Shown here one piece after another: positions 9,829-19,011 of a DNA stretch of 42,013 bases; positions within the stretch are counted from its first letter, which is position 1, and every line of letters begins with the position of its first letter. A program made the translations under genes and the position numbers. The notes beneath the pieces are model-generated. The model saw only the letters and a list, made by a program, of their open reading frames with translations, searched no databases and was not told the DNA's origin. The DNA comes from Planctomycetota bacterium (GTDB lineage Bacteria; Planctomycetota; UBA1135; GCA-002686595): positions 1-42,013 of the forward strand of contig JADHNZ010000028.1 of the NCBI GenBank assembly GCA_016779225.1. Direction: 5' to 3'.

Positions 9829-12800
9829 ATGAGCTTCCAGGGAGATGTCCGTGGGATCGGCCTCGCCGAACTCCTCCAAGGCCTTGCACGCGGCCGCAAG
9901 CAGGGGGTCGTGACCCTATCCTCGAAGGGTCAGCCGCGCACGCGCATTGGCCTGGCCGAGGGCCGCGCGTTCCTCCTGCCCGAGGAGGGCGAGACCGACG
10001 ACGCCTGGCAGGAGCGCGTGCGTGACGCGTGGCTCGATGCTGCGGGCGCCCACCTGGAGAGCCTGCATACGGCCGAGGTCGCTCGCGCGCACCGACTCGA
10101 GGTGCTCTACACGCTGCTGGACGGCGACGGCGCGCACTTCCGCTTCGAGCCGCGCACCCTGCCCCTGGACGCGCGCGGCGCAGTGGCCTGGGAGCCGAAC
10201 CAGCCGGCGATCCCCCCCATCCCGATCGAGTCCCTGCTGCTCGAGTACGCGCGCATCGACGACGAGATGTCCGGCCTCGCGGCCGAGCATCGCCTGCAGC
10301 CCGACGATGTCCCCCTGCTCGAGCCCGGGAACGAGGCCAGCGTCGTCCCCGCCCTCGCCCAGCAGGTCGACGGTCGCTCCACGGTGATGGAGCTCGCCGA
10401 CCGGCTCGGGTGGACCCTGCGGCAGACCGTGCTGAGCCTGGGCGCCGCCGCCAGCGCGGGTGCCGTGCAGCGCCTGCCCGCGGACCACCTCCTGGTCCTC
10501 GGCCTGCAAGAGCTGCGGCGCAAGGCCTGGCGGCGGGCCGCCGTGCGGCTGCGCGCCTGGACCGAGCGCGGCGTGCCCGGCGGGCTCCCCGCCGAGATCG
10601 CCGAGGAGCTGGGCGCCGAGTGGGGCTCTGGCCGGTTGATCAGCACCGTGCGGCTGATGAACGAGTCCGCCGTGTGGACCCTGCTCCGTAGGCTCGACCA
10701 CGGGTTCGCCGACCCCAGTCGCTCGGTACTGCACTGGACCGAGGCCGGCCGCCTCTTCCGGGACAGCGCCAGGATCCGCCTGCACCGCCTCGCCACCGAG
10801 GCCGCGGACGGCACCGATCCCGATCGCCCCCAGGTGAGCGAGCTGCTCGCCGCGGCGCGCGAGCTGGCCGAGGCTGGCACGCCCCGGCGAGCCCTGCCCC
10901 TCCTCCGCCTGGCCGCCGAGCGCGGGGCCAGCACGGGGAGCGAGCGGCTCGAGATGGGGATGCTGACCCTGGCAGCGGGCGCCGCCGAGGAGGCCTCGCC
11001 CTGGATCCTCGCCGCCTGCGAGGAGTTCGTCGAGCGCGGCCTCAGCGACCGCGCGGTGCCCGCCCTGCGTGAGCTGACCGCGGCCCTGCCCCGCGACCGC
11101 GAGGCCCGCGTCCTCCTGGGCCTGGCCCGACGCTCGACCACCGCCGCGCGCAGGCTCCGCCGGCGGCTGTCGGTCACCTTTGCCGGAGTCGCGGCCCTCG
11201 CAGCAGCCGCCGCCGTGCAGGTCGGCCGCGAGAGCCAGAGGCAGGAGGACCTCGCCGCCGTACGCGCCATGCTGGCCGACCCGCAGCGCGCCCGGGTGGC
11301 CCTCGCGGAGCGCTTCCCGGAGAGTGACGCTGAGGATGTGGCGGAGCTGCGTCGCCAGATCGAGCAGCAGCAGCGCGACCTCGAGCTCGACCTGCGCGAC
11401 GACTGGATCGCCGCGTGGGAGGCCGTGGCCCGCAGCGCGCGCCAGGGTCGCTCCCTCGAGGCGCTCGAGGCTGCACGCGCCCTGCCCGCGCCTCCGCGCC
11501 TCCAGGTCCTGCGCCCCGAGTGGCCGCAGCTCGAAGACCTCTTCGCTGCCATCGGGACGGCCCTTGTCGAGCAGGTCCCAGCCCTTGGCGCGCCCCGGCT
11601 GCAGGACCCCGAGCAGGTCCAGGCCGAGCAGCGCATGGCCGCCGTCTCCGCAGAGCTGCGCGCCCTCCTGACCATTCCGCCCACACGCGAGGACGCGGCG
11701 CTGGCCTCGGAGCTCGACCGCCTCGCGGCCGCACTCGCGAGCCGCGCGGCCGCCCGCGAGGAGCTGCGTGCCCTGCGCCAGCACGAGGACCTCCGCGGCA
11801 CCCAGAACGCGCTGCTTGCGGACGCACGCGCCGCGGCCGAGGCGCGCAGGCCGTCCGAGGCCGTGGCCCTCTACGAGCGGCTCTTCGCTCTCGATGGAGA
11901 CGCCCGCGTGCGGCAAGCCCTCGAGGAGGAGTTCACCGTCGCAGAGACGCGCGCGGAGGCCCTGGAGCGCGCCCGTGCCGCGAGCCTGCGCGGCGACGGC
12001 GCCCGAGCGCTGGCGATCCTGGCCCAACACATGGGCGACGACGCCGCGGCCTGGCCCCTCCCCATCCGCATCCAGAGCGAGCCTCTGGGCGCCGAGGTGC
12101 TGCGCGGGAACGAGGTGCTGGGAGTGACGCCCCTCGAGCTCCTCGTCCTGCCGGACGAGGTGGTCGCGCTGCGCCTGCACGCACCACTCCACCTGCAGGA
12201 GCTCATCCAGTTCGAGGGCCCCCATGGCCAGCGGGTCACGCTCTCGCGCACTCCCGAGCGCAGCTGGAGCACCGCCAGCGCGGTCGACGCCATTCCGGTT
12301 CCGCTTGGCGACGATCACCTCGTGGCGGATCGCGCGGGCCAGCTGGCCCGCGTGCAGGCGGGCGGCCTGGTGGCCTGGACCGCGCGCGTCGATGACCTCT
12401 CCGGTATCGAACGAGCGCCGGTGCACCTGCCCGCGCGGCCCGAGCGCATGCTGCTCGTGACCGAGGGCGGCCAGGCGTACAGCCTCGACCCCGAGGACGG
12501 GGCCGTGGCGGGCCCGGCCCTCATCGGAGCGCCGCTCGCGGGGCCGACCCCGGGCCCCTCAGCCGTCCAGGTGCGCGTGAGCGGAGAGCGGTTCGCCCTC
12601 TTCCGCGACGGGCACAAGCCCACCTGGGCTACGGGCCCCGCGCCCATCCCGGACGGAGACACCGTGGAGGGCCCCACCTCCGGGCTGCGGGTCCTGCGCC
12701 CCCTCGACGGCGAGCAGGACATCCAGCGCTCCCCATTCGGCGAGTGGAGCGTCAGCTTCGAGGAGGGCGTCTGGCGCGCGAGACACCCCCGACACGCCGA

Positions 12801-12918
12801 CTTCGCGGCCCGCGGACGAGGCCGCTGGCGCTGGTTCGCCTTCGAGAGCCGGCGCGGCAGCGACCTGCTCTGGGTGAGTGACGAGGCCGGGCTGCGCGCC
12901 TGGACCCTCGCCGACTAG
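9829..12918 (+). CDS. DUF4388 / PEGA-domain membrane protein
   Basis: The 1,029-residue protein starts with a DUF4388 (PATAN-like) domain at about 1-110 (MSFQGDVRGIGLAELLQGL, GVVTLSSKG). A long helical, winged-helix-like and repeat-rich section follows to about 440, including a TPR-like stretch near residues 345-430. A single transmembrane helix is at about 447-465, then an acidic coiled region. A PEGA-like beta domain (SEPLGAEVLRG...GVTPLELLV) covers about 745-810. The C terminus is beta-rich and could form a small propeller. DUF4388 is a signalling module in Deltaproteobacteria, Deinococcus and planctomycetes; PEGA is usually surface-associated. I infer a transmembrane sensory or scaffold protein; the substrate is unknown. 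The last codons lie inside a palindromic repeat. Confidence 0.75.
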   Translation: MSFQGDVRGIGLAELLQGLARGRKQGVVTLSSKGQPRTRIGLAEGRAFLLPEEGETDDAWQERVRDAWLDAAGAHLESLHTAEVARAHRLEVLYTLLDGDGAHFRFEPRTLPLDARGAVAWEPNQPAIPPIPIESLLLEYARIDDEMSGLAAEHRLQPDDVPLLEPGNEASVVPALAQQVDGRSTVMELADRLGWTLRQTVLSLGAAASAGAVQRLPADHLLVLGLQELRRKAWRRAAVRLRAWTERGVPGGLPAEIAEELGAEWGSGRLISTVRLMNESAVWTLLRRLDHGFADPSRSVLHWTEAGRLFRDSARIRLHRLATEAADGTDPDRPQVSELLAAARELAEAGTPRRALPLLRLAAERGASTGSERLEMGMLTLAAGAAEEASPWILAACEEFVERGLSDRAVPALRELTAALPRDREARVLLGLARRSTTAARRLRRRLSVTFAGVAALAAAAAVQVGRESQRQEDLAAVRAMLADPQRARVALAERFPESDAEDVAELRRQIEQQQRDLELDLRDDWIAAWEAVARSARQGRSLEALEAARALPAPPRLQVLRPEWPQLEDLFAAIGTALVEQVPALGAPRLQDPEQVQAEQRMAAVSAELRALLTIPPTREDAALASELDRLAAALASRAAAREELRALRQHEDLRGTQNALLADARAAAEARRPSEAVALYERLFALDGDARVRQALEEEFTVAETRAEALERARAASLRGDGARALAILAQHMGDDAAAWPLPIRIQSEPLGAEVLRGNEVLGVTPLELLVLPDEVVALRLHAPLHLQELIQFEGPHGQRVTLSRTPERSWSTASAVDAIPVPLGDDHLVADRAGQLARVQAGGLVAWTARVDDLSGIERAPVHLPARPERMLLVTEGGQAYSLDPEDGAVAGPALIGAPLAGPTPGPSAVQVRVSGERFALFRDGHKPTWATGPAPIPDGDTVEGPTSGLRVLRPLDGEQDIQRSPFGEWSVSFEEGVWRARHPRHADFAARGRGRWRWFAFESRRGSDLLWVSDEAGLRAWTLAD

Positions 12919-13046
12919 CGGCGAAGGGCGTGTGCCTAGACCCTCGCCGACGAGCGGCGAGGGGTGTGTGCCTGGGCCCTCGCGGGTGAGGGCGCGGAGC
13001 GTGTGGCGTGCCTCCGCCGACGGGAGGCGGAGGGCCGGTCGCGCCC
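12903..13046. repeat. Four tandem 36-bp palindromic repeats overlapping a stop codon
   Basis: Units are 12903-12938, 12939-12974, 12975-13010 and 13011-13046. Each contains an inverted repeat: unit 1 CCCTCGCCG/CGGCGAAGGG, unit 2 CCCTCGCCG/CGGCGAGGGG, unit 3 CCCTC/GAGGG and unit 4 CCTCCGCC/GGCGGAGG. Units 1 and 2 are nearly identical; 3 and 4 are diverged in sequence but keep the period and the hairpin. Unit 1 supplies the last codons and the TAG of the DUF4388 gene. The arrangement resembles REP/BIME-type dispersed palindromes and could act as a terminator or mRNA stabiliser. Confidence 0.8.
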
Positions 13047-13048
13047 GG

Positions 13049-13054
13049 TATCCT
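13049..13054 (+). promoter_or_regulatory. -10 hexamer, leaderless start of lipoprotein gene
   Basis: TATCCT ends 6 nt before the GTG at 13061. The same TANNNT-N6-start layout is seen at five other genes in the window. Confidence 0.5.
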
Positions 13055-13060
13055 GGGGGC

Positions 13061-13834
13061 GTGCGTGCTGGTGTGATCGTCCTCGGCCCCCTGCTTGCGA
13101 GCGCACTGCTCGCGGGTGCAGGCGCGCTCTCCGGCTGCGCCGCGGCGCGGGCCGAGCAGGAGCTTCGCGCTCTGCCCGAGCACTGGGACACGCTCCATCC
13201 CCAGGAGTTCGCAGCGCTGGCCCTCGAGCTCACCACCGCACCGTGGGAGGGAAGCGCGCGCTCGGAACTCGCAAACCTCGCCGCGGGGCGCGATGAGGTC
13301 TCGGTGCGCGCGGTGGTGCTGCTCGCCCACGACCCCTCCCCGGACGCCTCGGCCGCGCTCCTCGCGCTGCTGACCCGGAGGCAGACCGCTCCGGCGCGGG
13401 GCCTCGAGGGCGCAGAGATCACCGCAGCCGCGGCGCTCGCGGACCGCCCGCTCCTGCCCGGCCAGGTGGCCGAGCTCACCGAGCTGGCGAGCCAACCCGC
13501 GCCCCACCCCACCCTCGATGTGCGGGTGGAGTGCGCCCTCGCCGCCCTGCAGCACGGCGACGCGACGGTCGCACCGTTCCTGATCCGCGTCCTCCGGGCC
13601 CGCACCCCCGCGGAGCGCGAGGACCCGCCCGACTGGGAGCCCATCGACACCCTCGCGTGGCCCAAGCACCGGGCCGCCGCAGGCCTGGCCGCATTCCTCG
13701 GGACCGACGACCGCTTCCGCCCCGACGGCTCCTGGCAGCACCAGGTGGACGAGGCTGCGCGCCTGGAGGAGCTCCTCGCCCAGCGTCCACGAGAGGCCGA
13801 CCTCGAGCGCTCGGACCGGCAGGACCCCCGGTAA
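13061..13834 (+). CDS. HEAT-like repeat lipoprotein
   Basis: The 257-residue product has a hydrophobic leader ending in the lipobox LSGC (Cys26), so it is a predicted lipoprotein. The mature part is alpha-helical, with alternating helices that look like HEAT-type repeats (VRAVVLLAHDPSPDASAALL, RVECALAALQHGDATVAPFL). No catalytic motif is visible. GTG 13061 is chosen because TATCCT lies 6 nt upstream and the signal peptide starts there; the open frame upstream is only the 36-bp repeat region. It could be a scaffold or regulatory lipoprotein. I do not recognise a specific family. Confidence 0.75.
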   Translation: MRAGVIVLGPLLASALLAGAGALSGCAAARAEQELRALPEHWDTLHPQEFAALALELTTAPWEGSARSELANLAAGRDEVSVRAVVLLAHDPSPDASAALLALLTRRQTAPARGLEGAEITAAAALADRPLLPGQVAELTELASQPAPHPTLDVRVECALAALQHGDATVAPFLIRVLRARTPAEREDPPDWEPIDTLAWPKHRAAAGLAAFLGTDDRFRPDGSWQHQVDEAARLEELLAQRPREADLERSDRQDPR

Positions 13835-13912
13835 GCCGGTCCTCCAAGCCCCTGCTCGCCGCTCAGGCCGCCAGGTTCCGGCGCTCCCAGGCGGCTGGAG
13901 CGAGGGCGCAGC

Positions 13913-15214
13913 TCAGGGCCGGATGCGGGTCATGAGGCGCGGGTAGGGAGCCGCCTCGCGCACGTGCTCGAGCCCGCAGATCCAGCCCACGGTGCGCTCC
14001 AGGCCGAGCCCGAAGCCGCCGTGAGGCACGGAGCCGAAGCGGCGCAGGTCGAGGTACCACTCGAACTCTTCCTTGGGGAGCTCGTGCTTGGCGATCTCCG
14101 CGAGCAGCTTGTCGAGGTCCTCCTCGCGCTGGCTGCCGCCGATGATCTCCCCCACGCCCTCGGGCGCGATCATGTCCACGCACAGGACCTTGGAGGGATC
14201 TTCGGGATCCTCCTTCATGTAGAAGGCCTTCACCTGCTTGGGATAGCGCGTGATCATCACGGGCTGGTCGTGCATGGCCGACAAGATCGTCTCGTCGGGC
14301 GCGCCGAAGTCGTCGCCGGCCACGAACTCCGAGTCGGGGTGCTCCAGGAGGATCTTCGAGGCCTCCTCGTAGGTGATGCGGGGGAAGCCCCCCACGATGC
14401 ACTCGAGCTTGGAGAGGTCCCGCTCGAGGGCCTCGAGCTCGGGGCGCCGGCGGCGCAGGACCTCCTTCACGATGTGGACGACCATGTCCTCGGCCAGCTG
14501 GCAGACATCGTCGAGATCCGCGAAGGCCACCTCCGGCTCCAGCATCCAGAACTCGGTCAGGTGCCGGCGCGTCTTCGACTTCTCGGCGCGGAAGGTCGGC
14601 CCGAAGCAGTAGACCTTGCCGAACGCCAGGGCCGAGGCCTCGGCGTAGAGCTGCCCGGACTGGGTCAGGTACGCCTTCTGATCCCCGAAGTAGTCCAGCT
14701 CGAAGAGGGTGCTGGTGCCCTCGCAGGCGCTCGGCGTGAACATCGGAGAGTCGATGCACACGAAGCCCCGGTCGTCGAAGAAGGTGCGGATGGCCGTGAT
14801 CACGGCGTCGCGGATGCGCATCACCGCCCACTGGCGCTTCGAGCGCAGCCACAGGTGCCGACGCGACAGCAGGTAGTCCGCGCCGTGCTCCTTGGGGGTG
14901 ATCGGGAAGTCGTGCGTGACATGCAGCACGCGGCCGCCGCTCGCCACGACCTCGAACCCGCCGGGTGCACGCGGATCGGGCTTGACCTCGCCCAGGAGGA
15001 CCATGCTCGACTCCTGGCCACACTCGGCCAGCCGGTCGAAGAGCTCGTCGGGCACCTGTCCGCGCTTGACCACGACCTGGACGAAGCCCGTCCCGTCGCG
15101 CAGCTGGACGAACTGCAGCTTGCCCTTGCCCGTGCGGTTGTGCATCCACCCGCGGAGCTCGACGGTCTGACCCGCGTGCTCCCCGAGGCGATCGATCGTG
15201 GTGACGGCGCTCAT
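13913..15214 (-). CDS. asnS: Asparaginyl-tRNA synthetase
   Basis: The 433-residue class IIb synthetase charges tRNA-Asn. An OB-fold anticodon-binding domain (about 18-105, [24 protein letters not shown]) precedes the catalytic core. Motif 2 is [25 protein letters not shown]-like at about 210, with the AsnRS-type FRAE and the downstream H/E pattern. Motif 3 is [14 protein letters not shown] near the end, followed by REAAPYPR, as in AsnRS rather than AspRS. ATG 15214 lies 25 nt after the stop of the membrane coiled-coil gene, so the two are probably one transcript. The frame extends further upstream but only through the neighbour in another frame. Confidence 0.95.
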   Translation of the reverse strand: MSAVTTIDRLGEHAGQTVELRGWMHNRTGKGKLQFVQLRDGTGFVQVVVKRGQVPDELFDRLAECGQESSMVLLGEVKPDPRAPGGFEVVASGGRVLHVTHDFPITPKEHGADYLLSRRHLWLRSKRQWAVMRIRDAVITAIRTFFDDRGFVCIDSPMFTPSACEGTSTLFELDYFGDQKAYLTQSGQLYAEASALAFGKVYCFGPTFRAEKSKTRRHLTEFWMLEPEVAFADLDDVCQLAEDMVVHIVKEVLRRRRPELEALERDLSKLECIVGGFPRITYEEASKILLEHPDSEFVAGDDFGAPDETILSAMHDQPVMITRYPKQVKAFYMKEDPEDPSKVLCVDMIAPEGVGEIIGGSQREEDLDKLLAEIAKHELPKEEFEWYLDLRRFGSVPHGGFGLGLERTVGWICGLEHVREAAPYPRLMTRIRP

Positions 15215-15239
15215 GTCGGCAGTGCTCCCCGAGCCGCGC

Positions 15240-15800
15240 TCAGGGAAAGATCTCATAGGGGGGTCGCAGCGCCACCTCCACGATGGCGCCCTGCTTGACG
15301 AGGACGCGACCCTTGTAGGTCGCCCCGCTCCTCCGCGCCTCGACGCGCACCTCTCCCTCCCCCTCCACCAGAGCCTCGAACTCGGACGCCGGGGTGAGGA
15401 GCTCGATGCGCTCGTAGCCCAGGGCCACGAGGCGGTTGATGACCCGCTCGGGAAGTCGCGCCGGGGCCGGAGCGCCGGGGGTCGACTCCGGCTGGGGCTC
15501 GCGCTCCCGGCTCTCGAGGGCCTGGGCGATGCGCTCCTCGGAGCGCTTCTGGCTGTCGCGCAGGTCCACGAGCACATGCTCGAGCCGGCGCAGGTCCAGG
15601 GCACCCTGGGACTCGGCCAGGCCCTTGAGGCGCTGATCCAGGCTCTCCAGCCGCTGGAGGCCCTCCAGCCGCTCCGCGAGGCCCGCCAGCCGCCGCAGGA
15701 GGGCCACCCCCACGCCGAGGAGGCCCGCTAGCGCGAGGACCGTCACCAGCCCCACGAGCTCACCCGTGGTCAGGGCTGCGAGCGGAAGGGTCGGGCTCAT
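15240..15800 (-). CDS. Membrane-anchored coiled-coil protein
   Basis: The 186-residue product has one N-terminal transmembrane helix (about 15-38, rich in Leu/Val/Gly). A coiled coil follows (about 38-95), then a Pro-rich linker and a compact C-terminal domain (about 115-186, [21 protein letters not shown] to [13 protein letters not shown]) that looks alpha/beta. I do not recognise it, although the layout recalls RmuC- or YhcB-like anchored coiled coils. It precedes asnS by 25 nt. A TACCCT -10 seven bases before the ATG suggests a leaderless mRNA. Confidence 0.75.
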   Translation of the reverse strand: MSPTLPLAALTTGELVGLVTVLALAGLLGVGVALLRRLAGLAERLEGLQRLESLDQRLKGLAESQGALDLRRLEHVLVDLRDSQKRSEERIAQALESREREPQPESTPGAPAPARLPERVINRLVALGYERIELLTPASEFEALVEGEGEVRVEARRSGATYKGRVLVKQGAIVEVALRPPYEIFP

Positions 15801-15807
15801 GGCGCGC

Positions 15808-15813
15808 AGGGTA
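15808..15813 (-). promoter_or_regulatory. -10 hexamer, leaderless start of coiled-coil/asnS operon
   Basis: On the minus strand TACCCT is followed by 7 nt and then the ATG at 15800. This is probably the promoter for both the coiled-coil gene and asnS. Confidence 0.5.
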
Positions 15814-15876
15814 GCGGATCGGGCGCCGCCGCTGGAGAGGATCGAGCGGTCCCTGGGGACGCGCTCGCGGAGCCGC

Positions 15877-15882
15877 TACTCT
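15877..15882 (+). promoter_or_regulatory. -10 hexamer of the nhaC-like gene
   Basis: TACTCT ends 13 nt before ATG 15896, predicting a leader of only about 6 nt. No Shine-Dalgarno is present in that space. Confidence 0.45.
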
Positions 15883-15895
15883 CAGGGCCCGCGCG

Positions 15896-17962
15896 ATGAA
15901 CCGCCTCCTCCCCTTCGCCGTCTTCGCGGCCCTTGTGGGCGCCCTGCTCTTGGCGCCCAGCCCCTCGGCCGCGCGCCTCGCCGCCTTCCAGGCCGGGGAC
16001 CTCCTCGGCGAGCCCCTTGCGGACGGCGAGACCACGGCCGGGCAGGCCCTCCTCGCGTCGCCCGCCCTCGCCCTGGGCGCCGTCACCTTCAGCCCTGGGG
16101 AGGACGGACTCGACGCTGCCGCGCGCGCCTCCCTCGTGCGCGCCCTGCGGACCCTGGCTCAGGAGTCGGGCCTGGAGCTGGAGCTCACCGGGGCCACGGC
16201 GGCCGCGCCGGGCGGCCTGAACCTGGCCGTACGCCTCGAGGACGAAGAGCGCCAGAGCCTCACCTGGAGCGGCAGCGAGGGCACGGTCAGCGTCCAGAGG
16301 ACCTACCACGCGCCGGATCGCGGCTCCCTCCTTCCCCCGCTCGTCGCGATCGCCCTGGCGATCCTCTTTCGCAGGCCCCTGCTGGCCCTTGGAGCGGGGG
16401 TCCTGATCGGGGCGGCGCTGGTCCGCCTGCAGGGAGGCGCGACGCTCCTTGGGGCCGTGGTCGGCGGCGGTGCCGACACGGCGACCGTGTACCTGTGGGA
16501 CCAGATCGTCGACAAGGCGCGCTACGAGATCATCCTCTTCGTGGTGTTCATGCTCGCGATGGTGGGCGTCATCACCCGCGCGGGCGGGATCCACGGCCTC
16601 ATGAGCTCGATCGCGCGGCTCGCCTCGAGCGCGCGCCGCACCCAGCTGGCCACCTGGTTCATGGGGCTCGCGATCTTCTTCGACGACTACGCGAACACGA
16701 TCCTGGTCGGCTCGACCATGCGGCCCCTGACCGACCGCTTCCGCATCGCCCGGGAGAAGCTCGCCTGGATCGTCGACTCGACGGCCGCGCCGGTCGCGGG
16801 CATCAGCATCTTCAGCACCTGGATCGCGTTCGAGGTGAGCACCTTCAGCGCCCAGCTGCCGGACGCGGGGCTCCCGACCACGGAGGGCTACGCGGTCTTC
16901 ATCGGAACGCTGCCCTTCCGCTTCTACTGCTGGCTGACGCTGTTCTTCGTGGGCCTCGTGGTCTGCTCCGGACGCGACTTCGGGCCAATGCTCCGCGCGG
17001 AGCGCCGCGCGCGTGCCGGCCAGGTGCTGCGTCCGGGGGCCACGCCCCTGGTGAGCGACGCCGCCACGCGGCTCGAGCCCGCCCCGGGTGTGCGCGCGGC
17101 CCTCGGCACGGCCCTGCTCCCCCTCGGCCTCTTCGTGGGCGGCACGATCTTCCTGATCCTGCGGACCGGCGGGGCGTTCGAGCTCGGGAGCGCGTTCTTC
17201 ACGCTCGATGGGGCGGCCCAGGTCCTCTACGACGGCAGCGGCTCCGAGCCCCTCATGTGGGGAGCCCTCTGGGGCCTCCTGGCGGCGCTCGTCCTCGGCC
17301 GCCTGCGCGGCCTGGGCCTCGCACCCGCCCTGGAGGCCGCGTGGCACAGCCTGCGCGCGATGGCCGTGGCCATCGCGATCCTCTACCTCGCCTGGATGGT
17401 GGGCGCCGTGTGCGGCGACCTGGGGACGGCCGCCTGGCTGAGCGTGACGCTCGCCGACGGCCTCCCCCATGTCATCCTGCCCACGGCCCTGTTCCTGCTC
17501 GCGGCCCTCGTGGCCTTCAGCACGGGCTCCTCCTGGAGCACGATGACCATCCTGCTCCCCCTCGTCGTCGGGCTCTCCTACCAGCTCGGCGCGGCGGCCG
17601 CGGGTCCGGGCCTCGACGCGGAGGCCATGGGGTACGGGCTGATGCTGCTCTCGATCGGCGCCGTCCTCGAGGGGGCCATCTTCGGGGACCACTGCTCGCC
17701 GATCAGCGACACCACGGTCATGAGCTCGATCGCCTCGGCCAGTGACCATGTGGACCATGTGCGCACGCAGGCGCCCTATGCCATCCTCGTGATGGCCGTC
17801 GCCGTGGTCTGCGGCTACCTGCCCTCGGCCCTGTTCCTCGACGGAGAGCGCAGCTGGCTCCCCTGGGCCGGACTGGCCGCGGGCATGCTCCTGCTGACGC
17901 TCATCGTGCGCCTCCTCGGGCGGCGGGCGGACGAGCCCGAGGCCGGAGGGCTCGACGCCTAG
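15896..17962 (+). CDS. NhaC-family Na+/H+ antiporter with periplasmic N-terminal extension
   Basis: This 688-residue inner-membrane antiporter has the family signature FFDDYANTILVGS (D263, D264), VDSTAAPVAGISIFSTWI and the late motif GDHCSPISDTTVMSS (D598). About 11-12 hydrophobic segments run from residue 145 to the end. Before them is an apparent signal peptide (1-26) and a beta-rich segment of about 115 residues, which would put an extra soluble domain in the periplasm. Ordinary NhaC proteins are about 450-550 residues. The likely role is pH/Na+ homeostasis, though some relatives carry amino or organic acids. The next gene starts 5 nt after the stop. Confidence 0.85.
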   Translation: MNRLLPFAVFAALVGALLLAPSPSAARLAAFQAGDLLGEPLADGETTAGQALLASPALALGAVTFSPGEDGLDAAARASLVRALRTLAQESGLELELTGATAAAPGGLNLAVRLEDEERQSLTWSGSEGTVSVQRTYHAPDRGSLLPPLVAIALAILFRRPLLALGAGVLIGAALVRLQGGATLLGAVVGGGADTATVYLWDQIVDKARYEIILFVVFMLAMVGVITRAGGIHGLMSSIARLASSARRTQLATWFMGLAIFFDDYANTILVGSTMRPLTDRFRIAREKLAWIVDSTAAPVAGISIFSTWIAFEVSTFSAQLPDAGLPTTEGYAVFIGTLPFRFYCWLTLFFVGLVVCSGRDFGPMLRAERRARAGQVLRPGATPLVSDAATRLEPAPGVRAALGTALLPLGLFVGGTIFLILRTGGAFELGSAFFTLDGAAQVLYDGSGSEPLMWGALWGLLAALVLGRLRGLGLAPALEAAWHSLRAMAVAIAILYLAWMVGAVCGDLGTAAWLSVTLADGLPHVILPTALFLLAALVAFSTGSSWSTMTILLPLVVGLSYQLGAAAAGPGLDAEAMGYGLMLLSIGAVLEGAIFGDHCSPISDTTVMSSIASASDHVDHVRTQAPYAILVMAVAVVCGYLPSALFLDGERSWLPWAGLAAGMLLLTLIVRLLGRRADEPEAGGLDA

Positions 17963-17967
17963 ACCCC

Positions 17968-18993
17968 ATGACCGCCTCCGCTCCTGAGGGCAGCCGCCTG
18001 GTCCGCGGGGCGGTCGTCGGCACCGTCGTCGGCCTGCTGGTGTACGCCGGCCTGGTGCTGTGGGCCGACCTGGACAGCGTGCAGCACGCCCTGGCGGAGC
18101 TCCAGCTGCGCACGGTCGTGGAGGCGGCGGCGCTGGTCCTCGCCGGCTACGGGCTGCGCTTCGCCCGCTGGGAGCTGTACCGCGCACGCGTGGCCCGCGA
18201 GCTCCCGGCCCTCGCGGGCCTGAGCCGGCTGCGCAGCGGCCTTGTGTTCCTCTCCGGGCTGGCGCTCACGGTCTCGCCCGGCAAGCTGGGTGAGGCGTTC
18301 AAGAGCGTGCTGCTCAAGGACGAGGTCGCCGCTCCGGTGGCACGGACGGCCCCGATGGTCCTGGCGGAGCGCCTCACCGACCTGCTGGCGCTGCTGCTCC
18401 TGATCGGCCTCGCCAACGCCAGCGCAGCCAGCGAGCACGCCTGGATCCTGCCCCTGGCGCTCGGCCTATGCGCCACGGCCCTGCTGCTGCTGTCCTCGCC
18501 GCGCGCCGCGGAGCTCGGGATCCGCACGCTTGGGCGCCTGGGCCCCCTGGCTCGGATGCAGCCCAAGGTCGAGCAGGCCCTCTCGAGCGCGCGGGTCCTG
18601 CTCGCGCTCGGGCCGCTGGCCGCAGCCGTGCTGCTGAGCACCGGCGCCTGGGCCCTCGAGTGCGTCGCGGCGTGGCGGATCGCGAGCGGACTCGGCCTGC
18701 CGGCTCCAGCCCTCGCACCGATCGTCGCGGCCTTCAGTCTCTCCCTGGTCGCAGGCGCGATCGCCCTGTTCACCCCGGGCGGGCTGGGCGTGACCGAGGG
18801 GCTGCTGACGGAGCAGCTCCGCCGGCGCTTCGTCGAGGGAGGCGCAGCCGTGGACGCCGCGCGCGCCGGAGCCGCCTCGGCGACGCTCCTCACGCGGCTG
18901 ATGACCCTGTGGTTCGCGGTCGCCCTGGGCCTGGGCGCGCTCGCCCTGCACCGGCGCGGGGTCGGGAGCAGCGGCCGCAAGGCCGTCGCCTGA
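17968..18993 (+). CDS. Lysylphosphatidylglycerol synthase TM-region family (UPF0104) protein
   Basis: The 341-residue integral membrane protein has about 8 predicted helices and the family landmarks RFARWELYRA near residue 55-65, SPGKLGEAFKSVLL near 105-118 and the C-terminal FTPGGLGVTEG. The family is the flippase-like membrane half of MprF; stand-alone versions lack the aminoacyl-transferase domain and are thought to move or sense lipids, but their function is unproven. It follows the antiporter by 5 nt and is probably cotranscribed. It converges on xylB, 18 bp away. Confidence 0.85.
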   Translation: MTASAPEGSRLVRGAVVGTVVGLLVYAGLVLWADLDSVQHALAELQLRTVVEAAALVLAGYGLRFARWELYRARVARELPALAGLSRLRSGLVFLSGLALTVSPGKLGEAFKSVLLKDEVAAPVARTAPMVLAERLTDLLALLLLIGLANASAASEHAWILPLALGLCATALLLLSSPRAAELGIRTLGRLGPLARMQPKVEQALSSARVLLALGPLAAAVLLSTGAWALECVAAWRIASGLGLPAPALAPIVAAFSLSLVAGAIALFTPGGLGVTEGLLTEQLRRRFVEGGAAVDAARAGAASATLLTRLMTLWFAVALGLGALALHRRGVGSSGRKAVA

Positions 18994-19011
18994 GTCCCCC
19001 CTCGGGGTCCG

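Noticed and set aside
12939-13046. CRISPR array at the 36-bp repeats
   Set aside because: The units are contiguous with no spacers and diverge steadily; they are palindromic tandem repeats. No cas genes are present.
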